From: Ephemerocybe angulata
Taxonomy: Eukaryota > Basidiomycota > Agaricomycetes > Agaricales > Psathyrellaceae
Direction: 5' to 3'
Assembly: GCA_013368325.1 (NCBI GenBank)
Contig: JAACJK010000165.1
Span: 434,001-498,000 of the forward strand
DNA length: 64,000 bases
Each line of letters starts with the position of its first letter. The first letter of the stretch is position 1. Under the pieces are notes generated by a model. That model did no database searches, had not been told where the DNA came from, and saw only the letters and a list, made by a program, of their open reading frames with translations. Below, in pieces: positions 24,001 through 33,762 of this stretch. The translations under genes and the position numbers were made by a program.

Positions 24001-25480
24001 CACTCAGCTCCCGGATACTGAGATACACCTCCCGGTTCCTGTTATTGAGACTGCAGTTTACAGAAGAATTCATGGAGATTCCGGTTTAAGGTCGGCACCG
24101 AGCCTCCATGAGCAGGGTATCCACGATCGCCGTTGGCATGTCCTTCTCCGACGCTGGAAACGGAACTGGGATGCTTCGTTGTGCGGCGAGCGTAGGGGGA
24201 GGAGGAGGCATTCAGAGGGTATATCCCTGGCGTGATAGTGAAGATGGACAACTGAAGGCGATTGTGAGCTTGGGGAGTTCGAGTCGAGGCAGTGAGGATG
24301 GGGGCACGACTCACAACGCGTATGGGGTCACAACAACAGCTGGGGCAGTCGGATGGACATGACGCACCTGGTTGTACGAGGTCAGAGCCGGGGTGGGAGT
24401 GTCCAGCGGCAGAGCGGCAGGAAGTGAGCTAAACGCAGTGGAGGGAGGGAGGAAGGAGACTCGGAGCCTGCCATCACGGTTGATGTTGCCTGTTCGGCTT
24501 ACTGCTTCCGCCCAGCTCGACGCTTGATTCAAACCACCATGTTCTCGCCAACGAGGACGACATCGACGACCGAGATCAACTCACTCATCTCTCCTTGCCC
24601 ATGCCACAGCGGTGACGGCCTATTGCTACGGCCTGGCCGATGTACTCCTTCCCGTCTCTCCTCCCCCAGGCCCTGCGCAATCTTTTCTTCATTCTCTTCG
24701 AAACCCGACCAACGTTGAAGAAGGGGCGATTGCTATGAAGGACTTCGACATACCTCAACGATTATCTGCACCTATTTCGCTTCTGTATCCTCGTTGGAAG
24801 CGCTCGTCACCAGGGACTTGAGCCGTATCTGGGTCTCGGCTCTCGGATGAGTGAACGATGTTTCTCAAAACTTCTCGTAGGTGATCTACTGGCCAGGGCT
24901 AATGAATTGGATACTAACACTCCAGGGTAATTACTCTATAGACTGGTATTGGCCAGGAGCAACGACGAAATGACATCTGGCTGGAGCTAGCACGAGCCTC
25001 TAAACTTTGCCTTCATCCGCCCCCCTCAAGCTCGACGCCGCCTTTGGCTAGCTCAGCATTCCGTCTTGGGTCCATGAGCTATACAACGAATTGAACTCGG
25101 TCGCTTCACGGGAGAGGCTTGGTGTACTCGAGAAAGCCGGAATAAGATAGGGAGGGACAGCTAGCGGCGCAGCGGAAAACAACGGATTCCTGTGCATTGG
25201 TCCACGCGAGAACGAGAACTCCGAGCGCTGGGTTGGACGAGTCCCGGAGTATGCGGTGGAGGTAGCATTCACAGTCTTCAGCGTATTGGGGCGTCTTAAT
25301 TCGTGAGTTCTCCTCGTCGTCCACCACTCTGGTTCCCTTCCGTATCTTTTCTTCTTCCCTTGTTTGGTAGCTTAGAACTCGTCTTCCCGACCCCGGGCCA
25401 ATCATTTTGGACTATGCTTTATGCATGCGGCGGGGGCGCTGTGCGATGGTGGAGCCGCGAGGCTGGGACACGACCTGTTG
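24001..25480. other. Gene-free stretch, nothing recognised
   Basis: Short ORFs on both strands, none joined by convincing introns. An ATG context at 24540 (ACCACCATGTTCTCG) resembles the small acidic-start ORFs of the spacers but diverges at once. Confidence 0.4.
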
Positions 25481-26076
25481 GCGTCTGATTTAGGCGCCCA
25501 TCGTGACGATGGGTCTCCTGCCCCAGTTTACATCGCGCGCAGTCTCTTAATTACTCGTTCGTCGATTTCTTGGATCTCGCTATATCTATTTCGCTTTACA
25601 AGCTACATACTGACTCAATATATCGGTTTAGGCGGCGACTGGCTATAAGGTCCCATGGACTCGCCCTACATCTATTTTCTCCCTTCAGGCCAATCGATTC
25701 CCCGCTGTTTGCACGATTGGCCTTCTGTGCTACGTCTGCCGAGATGGTAATGATGGTGAAGGCAAGCCTGTTGTATAGAATAGGGCGGGGAGTATATTCG
25801 TTATGATGGGTATTTCATTTGGCGGACATTCGTGCCACAGTTCGGAAGTGACTGCCTGACCATTTGCGCGAGGCAGCTCAATGAATGTTGCCTCCTTCCG
25901 AATGCGCACATCATACGGGGTCATTCGCCCTGCCTAGGGGCTTCGTACATGTTTGGGAGGACGCCTGGTATGCATGAGGACTGCTCCGGATCGTGTCCCT
26001 ATATCACAGTGACCCTCATCTTGTTCTTGATTACCCACTTTTCATCGTTGCCCACCCCCGTTCTTCTCTCGCGATC
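25481..26076 (+). promoter_or_regulatory. Conserved upstream region of copy C
   Basis: Carries TTTAGGCGCCCATCGTGACG at 25490, matching the element upstream of copy A, and a pyrimidine-rich leader (CACCCCCGTTCTTCTCTCGC) ending at the ATG (26077). Role inferred from shared position in two paralogs. Confidence 0.35.
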
Positions 26077-27769
26077 ATGGCGAGTGCCATGTGCATCCCG
26101 GGGAATCCAGACATCGCAGGCATCGGCGTTCGCATTGCGATCTACGCTCAGAATCTTCTCTGCTCCTTCCCAGCTTTCTGGGCACTCGTCGACGGCAAAG
26201 TGACCGAAACCGAACTGGAATCAGCCGAGAAACAGGCAACAACCAACCTCGTCCTTGCATTCGCCATCCTTATCTCCTCCATGGTTCAGGCCACGACACT
26301 GGGATTGACGAGCTACCATGCCAACATCGTCCTCAGCATGTCCTGGATGAACAATACCAACACGTTCATCTACTTCCTGCTCTACGTCCAACACAAGAGT
26401 CAACCTACTCCAGGTTCCGGACACATCGTGGAGCCCACTTTCCTTGCATGGGCGAGGCATATTAGATGCTCGTTCCTTCCCGGTGCGAACCATGCCACAT
26501 GTAGCGCCGTTGATTTTGTCTGACGGGATTGCTGTCAGGAACGAAATCAGGCAGAGGAAATCATATTTCAAACGCAGAATCCGGGCAGTTTGGCACAGCC
26601 TCTGTGCTGGCTGTAGGCGCCGAGACTGGGTTACGTGAGTTGGGAGCTTCTTAAACCATTCCTTTTGTCCTGAAACCAACCTCTCGATAAAATTTACGAT
26701 TATAACACCAGACCTAGTAGATACCCCAAGACCTGAGAACCTAGATGGACCAGGTGCTCTTTCCAATGAGGAAATGGGCAATGGACGTCAAAAAGGTAAG
26801 TCATATAACTTTAAAACACTTGCGCCCGGCTGATCAAGTGCACCAGGGGAAACTGTCGACGCACGCACGGCTGCTAAGAATCTCGTCAAGCGCTACGTCT
26901 TGCCTTTGGGTTCACTCCATTTGAGCCTTATGGCCGCGCTAGGGTTGTGGCTTTGGAGCGACATTCGCGGTTTCGGGAACATGCGGGACACGGCGAACAA
27001 CTGCGCGGCGGAGCATGCCCTCATATCGATTATCGGTACCCATATTCCATTTGCATCGGGGGCACTGCGGATCGTCTCCTTCGTCATCTACAGTCTCTTT
27101 CTGGTTCCAGGGCTCAACCTCCTCCTCCCTATAGTGGTGTTCCTTGGTTTCCACTATTGTGCTCGGGGTTCACCTCCAACGATCATAAGGCTAGGTCCAC
27201 GTAGAGAACGTATCACACTACGGGAAGTCGGACATGCCATCATTTGGCCAAGCCTTTGGGGGATACTAGCGTTGGAGGTGCTTCGGGGGTGCATCTGGGA
27301 CCCCTCATTCCGCTGGGTCCAGAAGTTCATCGCACAGTGGTGGAGCATATTTCCACCTGTTCTCGGTTTGGTCTTCCTGTTGGCCATCAACCTGGTCTTC
27401 ATCATCGACATCGAGCTCACGCTGAAGCAGAATGCGCCCCTCCAGGGTCATGACGAAGCCGTGTGGAGGTTTGGCCAAATCCTGGCAATCCTTCTACTAT
27501 TCATGCCCCTTCGTGATCTTGCCGAGGCCCTTCTCGCCCGTAAGATGCAAAAAGAAATGAACCTGGGTCTCGAGGGCGCCGTCAATCAAAAGCAATGGGA
27601 TGCAGTCCTTGCATTTGTTGCAAGGGGGGCAGATCCCAATATTGATATGCGAGGTGCGTCTCCACTCCATTCGCTGAGACCACATCATTTCGACTGAGCA
27701 AGAGGCCGGTCTATCAGGAGAAACGACCGCAATGCGAGTCGCGTACCTTTCCAATAGAGTGGACGTTGT
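26077..27769 (+). pseudogene. Membrane/ankyrin gene copy C, 5' part, split by a 35 kb insertion
   Basis: Exons fit 26077-26482, 26539-26634, 26712-26795, 26847-27653 and 27718-27769, all in phase 1 as in copy B. The encoded part has the seven hydrophobic segments and the first divergent ankyrin unit (ARGADPNIDMRG), plus a longer loop than B between segments 5 and 6. The exon is cut after GACGTTGT at 27769 and resumes at 62984. Read through into the insertion, the protein would lose all its main ankyrin repeats. No other lesion is seen, so the gene was probably functional until the insertion. Confidence 0.8.
27762..27769. repeat. Left 8 bp target-site duplication (GACGTTGT)
   Basis: Identical to 62984-62991; the next bases on either side differ between the two ends. 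Keeping one copy rebuilds RVDVVKALLDAG, the expected ankyrin helix, and copy B has GACGTTGT at the same place (near 17087). Zisupton elements are reported to make 8 bp duplications. Confidence 0.85.
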
Positions 27770-28020
27770 CACATGCGTCAGCTGCTAGGATTGATCCTTC
27801 TGCAAATTTATGCAGCCGAAAGGATTGACGCCCAATCCTAGCCTTTCGGCAATCCTAGCACTGTATTTCCGACAGGCTGGGTGTCAGGTACGACTTCACA
27901 ATATCAATCCTATCACTATCCTTCCAATCCTAGCAAAATCCTAGTGCTGTAGACTTTGACCTTGTCACGTAGTATGGGTCATCGTATAGGATTAATCCTA
28001 GTCTACTGCCAATCCTATTC
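27770..28020. repeat. Left terminus with subterminal AATCCTA repeats
   Basis: About nine copies of AATCCTA or its complement in 250 bp, e.g. 27785, 27834, 27852, 27904, 27927, 27937 and 28010, and the palindrome TAGGATTAATCCTA at 27987-28000. Most read AATCCTA on the plus strand. Clustered subterminal repeats are typical transposase-binding regions of large DNA transposons. Confidence 0.75.
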
Positions 28021-28425
28021 AAGTAGTAGTGGTGGTGTATCAATAGCCAGCCATAGATACATTACAGGGGTATACGTAGTCAACTTGAAAGGATGATATC
28101 CAGAGTCCAGACTCAAGTCAGTGCTCGCTCTTTCCCCTTTTGCGTAGTCTCAAAGATGAGATTCGTGGCTATACTCCGAACCGTTGGAAACTGCAGGAGG
28201 GTCTCTTCACGCAAGCCGCGGTATCGAAATAGTATGTGACTGCAGCCTACATTCACCGGGCCAATACGACGGTCCCATCGGTGAAGGAGCCATTGGTCCG
28301 TTCCCGGTGAGTATATCTCAAGTGCACGGTCATCACGGAGCCCAAGCTGCGAGAGCATCGAGCGAGACTCCGATAAGCGGAGACAATGGTCTTGATCCGC
28401 TTCAAGTAGGACCTCGCGGAAGCGA
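28021..28425. other. Gene-free stretch inside the element
   Basis: Short ORFs on both strands without recognisable similarity; probably the downstream region of the convergent-end gene at 28426-29448. Confidence 0.4.
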
Positions 28426-29448
28426 TTATTGTCCTAACAGGTATATCAGTATAAGTTGCCGGGTTATGTAGAGCTTTGTTTGGCGCACCATTGTCCAGAA
28501 GTACACAATAACGACTCGTGGCACGAACGGCACCAAGACGGGAGGCGAGCCATGCTCAGAGTCACTGTCGGAGACTTCAATCACAATTGCGTTGCCTTTG
28601 GAGGTACCTTCGCCTCTGGTCACAGATGACACAGAGGCCGTTCGCTGAACATGGTCGTTTTCGGATTCCGAGTCTGAGCTGATGCTGATGGTGGAGTACC
28701 GGGGTCGCGCTGCGGGTGGGGAGGGACATGGGAATGGATTGGGGGCAGGAGGGCGAACTGGGGCCTGAGGAGGTACGGGATGATCTGTTGGAGGTGTGCT
28801 TATATCACCATCGTTGTTGCTGAGATCGAATGCCTTGACACGGGCGTGCTTTGGAATACCGAGGTTGTCACAAACTTGATCGAAGCACGTGGCTTGGATT
28901 ATTGTTGTGCGTGCGGCCATTGTCTTCAAAGTATGATCCTTACGTGGGCACTCCCGGAGCTCCTCCCTCATAATAAGAAGCCTTGAAAGCTTGTTATCGG
29001 TAAGAAGAGTCCCTTCGGATATTCCCTTTGTAAAGAAGCGCGTAGCCTTAAGACATTCTGGAGCTCGAACACGTCTATTTGCAAGTGTTGCGCACTGGGA
29101 ATAAATATTAGTTGTGGAAAGGCGTCAGATGGCTTGTTGCATGCGCACCTGTAGGTACCATGCTCCAATCTTATCAAATCTATCTCTTCCAACCGACAAT
29201 GAGTATCCATTAACTGCATGTCCATTATGGACAGGCCGTGCTATGGTCTTGGGTTTCTCGGCAGCACGGATGACTTCAAGGTGCTGGAGAAGTTGGCGGT
29301 TGCACTCACGCCGTGCATCGGTTTTTTTCATGCCCCGGAAGTGAGATGAAGACAGGTAGCCAAGGCGAGGTGCCTTTCGACTTGTTGAGGGAGGTGTTGC
29401 CAAGCCGAGGGCGGATTGTTTCCTCTTGGGAGTGGTCGTCGTAACCAT
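28426..29448 (-). CDS. Cargo gene of unknown function, divergent from KDZ 1
   Basis: Two exons fit: 29448-29149 and 29094-28426, joined in phase 0 across a 54 bp GTGCGC...CCCAG intron. The N-terminal half is basic and Thr/Ser-rich (MVTTTTPKRKQSALGLATPP), followed by a mostly helical charged region (LLIMREELRECPRKDHTLKT). The C-terminal part is Pro-rich and then Ser/Asp-rich (STISISSDSESEND and VIEVSDSDSEHGSP). These acidic Ser stretches look like SUMO-interacting or nuclear-protein linkers, but that is only an impression. The gene shares a 460 bp intergenic region with the KDZ transposase, so co-expression is likely. A third intron near the 3' end cannot be excluded. Not recognised. Confidence 0.55.
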
Positions 29449-29908
29449 TGCTAGAAGGGTGCACTAAATCAATCATTCAAACGAGTTATATATGAGCCAG
29501 TATCTATGGTCCCGTGGTTCGTATTGTATCTGCTATTGTCTATGGGGCTGTGGACCATCAGGGGCTCCACAGGCTGCGCTGTCTTGCTAGTCGCTCGCAA
29601 GTTGTTGCAGCGTGTTACAAACAATTATAACAATTAAATACCTGTTCTATAGCAACGTCTGGCCCATTCAGGGCTGATATAACAATATATGGTTACCAAG
29701 TCGACTTGCGGGCCTGTGTAGCATAGCAGCAAAAAATTGGGGAGACTCGTCACTCAGGCGACTATTGGGCGATTATCGTAACTCGCAACATTGTCGCCGA
29801 CTCGCAACGGAAAATGAGGGACATTCTTGACTATAAAATGGCTAAAGAACTTCAACGAACTGCTATACCACATTAACCACCTAATACTCGAGCTCTCTAG
29901 GACAGCAT
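29449..29908 (+). promoter_or_regulatory. Divergent intergenic region with TATA box for KDZ 1
   Basis: TATAAA at 29833-29838 lies about 75 bp upstream of the KDZ ATG (29909). Upstream, ACTCGCAAC and GCGACT words repeat around 29740-29812 (for example GTCGCCGACTCGCAACGG), which could be protein-binding sites. Confidence 0.5.
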
Positions 29909-32900
29909 ATGGCTATACAATCAAGGCTTCACCGTGTCCGTGGAGGAACAGCATCATTTGATGACTCCTCCGATGAAGAAACGGAGGTCGAGATTACCAG
30001 CGTTCGAGATCCAGATACCGGAAAGGTCAAAACCCACTATGTCCAGTTCACGAGCTCAGCCTCGCTTTCAAACGCCGATATTCCCTCCCTATCCCTGGGT
30101 GACACCAGCATCTTGCTTGCAAAGACACTGTTGTCTGAGTTTGACTCCCCCGCTTCTCCGGCTACTGGTAGCCAATCGAAAGAAGAAAACTGTACAACAG
30201 TACCACTGCCTACGGCCACCCCAGATCCCGAGCACGAAGCACCGAAGGTTCAAAAGCCACAGGTAATTATCCAAATTATATTATGTTTATTTCGGACTGT
30301 CATTTAATGTCTTCAAAAATGTCAGGGTGCCTCGACGCTGCTACAGCCATTTATTGAAACTGCCGATAGCCTCCAAAATGCGATTTTTTTCTCTGAAACG
30401 CATCCTAATCTTGGACAGCCATGCCGATGTGGATCGAAGGCGGACGCTCTCTACACATGCCGGGATTGCTTCTTGGCACCTTTATCTTGCAAGAAATGCA
30501 TTTTGGATGAGCATAGGGCGCTTCCATTCCACCGTATATCCGTCTGGAATGGAGCTTTCTTTGAGCAAACATCTCTTGGCAATCTAGGCGATATGATCTA
30601 TCTTGGACACCTCGGTAACGCCTGTCCTCACCGTGCAAGCTCAAGCAAAGGTCGCAAATTCACTCTTGTTCACACCAACGGGTTCCACGAAATGCGAATT
30701 CAATTCTGTCGCTGTGATGGTTCTCCTGAGGAATACGTCCAGCTCATGCACGCCCAACTATTTCCCAGTACCATCGCACTCCCGCAAACAGCATTCACAT
30801 TCGACCTACTATCCGATTTCCACACCCATACGCTCACCTCCAAGAAATCGCCATACGACTATCACGAGGCTCTCCGACGATTAACAAACTCAGCCTTTCC
30901 ACAAGATGTCCCTGTACGTTACTGTACCCAATATTTACCGTCACAACTTGACTGACTAATTAACTCACTGCACATAGGATCGGTACCATGAATTTTGTCG
31001 TGTCTCTCGAGTGTGGAGATACCTCTCAAGTCAACGCCAATCTGGCCAAGCTCATGAGATTGACCGGCTTTTAAAGGAAGGTCGTTTCCATACAATCGTG
31101 GTACGCTGCCCGGCATGTCCAGATGTCGGCTTCAATGTAGAAAAGGCGGAGATTGAGCTCGCAGGGGAGGATGAAAGGTACGAGCAACTACATACCAACA
31201 CACACCGAATTACTGACTTTATCATATTCACTTTAGGCACAAGTATACACTATTTATCTCGGCCGACGGCAACTACCGTCTACAGCGTAAAGCCAAGAAC
31301 GATGATCCAGACGATGTGGCACTAAACGATGGCCATGGTTGCTTCGCTAGGACGCAAGATTATCAAAAATGGCTCTCAAGTCAGGATGAGGTTGACGATG
31401 TAAGTGCCAAATCAATGACTGATAGATTTTGGGACTTACCATGCGTATCCTAGACGGGAATATGCGCCCATCTTCGTGCTGTGCGCCTGCAGAACATTGT
31501 TAAGTTTCGAAACGCGGTCATTAGCGGTGTGGTGGCTATACAGTGTGCGCGGCATGGATTTTTTATGCCCCAAGGTGTTGTCGACCTTAGCAAGGGCGAA
31601 GCGTAAGTCTATTGTTTTTATTTTAAGCTAATTGCACTGACTGGTTGCTACACAGCTATGCTCGTACGGACTATGCCCTGAACCGCTCTTTGAGTGATCA
31701 GTCCGACCAACGCTGGATCATGCTTAGCTACGACATCTGGTGCTCGTACTCAGCGAAGCTCAAGAAACGGTTCGCAGAGCTCTTCCCTGAGTCAGCTGAG
31801 TTGATACAGAAGCTGCGTGGGGCCGTACCGAAGATGCACATTAAGAACCATATTGTTGCGTGTCAGCAATTGTGGTCCTTCAATTACCTCCGTAACTCGG
31901 GCCGAACCTGCGGAGAGATGATCGAGACGACCTGGTCAGACTTGAATCAGGCAAGTGGCAGCACTCGCGAACAGAATGACGGGCATAGGCACGACACATT
32001 GGATGACTTCATGAATTACTGGAATTGGAAGAAATTCCAAGGCATAGCTTCGACAATCGCTGAGGACTACGCTAAGGTTATGAAACGATTGCCCACACTG
32101 AAAGCTAATTTTGAGCAGTTCACGAAGCGCTTTCCCACCGAGCTTATTCAAGAGTGGAAGTCGATTGATCGTGATCCGTATCGAGACGATAATAAGGTCG
32201 TCCATAGTGTCTACGAGGCAACCATTACAAAAGGCATGTTCTTATTGTTACTTTTATTGTCCCTACCCAATTCACGCTGCACCACAGGTCCACCCACTCA
32301 GGCACAGGCTTATCAAGACTCGGTCGATGAGGAGCGGGTTCGCCAGCTTTCTAAATCAGGCGGCGTTGGGGACAGTTTAATCATCAGCAAAGGCATTGAG
32401 CTTGAGGATCAGCAGTGAGTGCAGCATTAATTGACTTGAGTAGCCTGGCTCATGGTGGCATTCATAGATTGGCCATTCTTGAACTCGTTGCAGACCCTTC
32501 AAAGGACAAGGAACATCTCAAACATATCTCCGCAGAGCGCCGGACTCTTTATTATCGTATCAACAATTGGATGAAGATGTATGCCACCAGCTACCCACAT
32601 CCAGACAACTCGAAGCCGATGAGCGAGGATGAGCCAGAGAAAATTGTGCTTCCATTACCGTCAAACTTAACCCAGCTGAGTCGCGCATCACGGAAGCTCG
32701 ATTCCTTAACTCGGACTGAACTCAAGCTACGGGAGGGGCAGGCACACGATGGTCTGGCAGAGCTACGGATGGCAATCAAGACATATAACTTCAACGTGAA
32801 GTTCAAGAAGGACAACGTCGTGGGTCAAGGACCTAACACGCGCGCTGAAATGTTTTTGCGCACGCTCAACTCTGAAAAAGTACGTGCTGGGCAGAAATAC

Positions 32901-33455
32901 AAGCGGGCGCGGAAGGCGCTTCTTCGGTTGGGCTTTGACCCTCATGATCCGACCCTGCGACCTCTGGATGAGAAGGACCAGGCTACGGAGCAATCAAAGA
33001 ACACAAGTATCCCATCCAAGTTGGGGGATTCAAAGAAGAGCGAACCGTGGTTTTGGAATGTGAGCCATCCCGGGGGTTTAACAGAACAGGAGAAAAAGAA
33101 GTGGAGTGTCGAAAGTGAGTACATCTCTATCCCAATCACATCAAGTGTAACAGGCTCTAACTGCTCTCATACTCCAGTGGATAGAGTAAAATGGTTCAGG
33201 GACAAAGCAGTACGGGACCGTGCAGAAGAAGAAAAAGAAATTCTCGAGGAAGAAATGAAGCGCGTGGTTGCTTCGTTTCGGAAGTATGCTGATGTTTGGA
33301 GTCATCTCGCGGAAGAACAACGAAACAAAGACGTGCCAGGAAAGTCGAGCTATGCATTACGCAAGGTCGCTTTGTACACACGGCTTTCTGACGATGCGGA
33401 AAAGCTGTTTCATAATGCCCGCAAGCCGAAAATCTCTGAACCATCTTCAAGTTGA
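29909..33455 (+). CDS. KDZ transposase 1, intact
   Basis: Nine exons (29909-30262, 30326-30913, 30978-31177, 31237-31399, 31454-31602, 31656-32233, 32288-32414, 32468-33114, 33178-33455) give 1027 aa. Residues about 151-190 form a CxC2-type cysteine cluster (CRCG, then C-DC, C-KC, and H--LPFHRI) typical of KDZ proteins. The RNase H-fold core has CARHGFFMP with KGEAYARTDYAL, then LSYDIWCSYS, MHIKNHIVACQ, and GEMIETTWSDLNQASGSTRE followed by HDTLDDFMNYWNWKK. The C-terminal third is helical and charged. The enzyme should cut and join the element ends. Intron 6 uses a GC donor (AAG|GCATGT); because it is 54 bp it could also be read through, adding 18 mostly hydrophobic residues. No frameshift or stop is seen. 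Confidence 0.9.
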
Positions 33456-33599
33456 CCTCAACTCGTACTATTTCCATAGACATATTACACAATAAATGTA
33501 GGGCTTGGACCGTCCGACCAGTAGACGACAATAGTATCGCGCATTGCTTTGGTGTTGCTTTGACCGCCGGGAGATCAGCCCTTCCAAGCCACGACTATC

Positions 33600-33643
33600 T
33601 GTGCTTTGTGCTGCAGCCCATTGTGCTTTGTGCTGCAGCCCAT
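33600..33643. repeat. 22 bp tandem duplication
   Basis: TGTGCTTTGTGCTGCAGCCC plus AT occurs twice in direct succession between the KDZ 1 gene and the next cargo gene, just upstream of a weak TATA-like ACTATAAGTATT (33655). Confidence 0.6.
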
Positions 33644-33762
33644 GGGCCACCGCAAACTATAAGTATTGTCCCATCAACTCAGACGGCGGTACAAGCCCAA
33701 TTACCACTTGAATACCACCCCCTCATTCCCAACATCCTGTCCACTGCCGTCAACAAGTCAAC

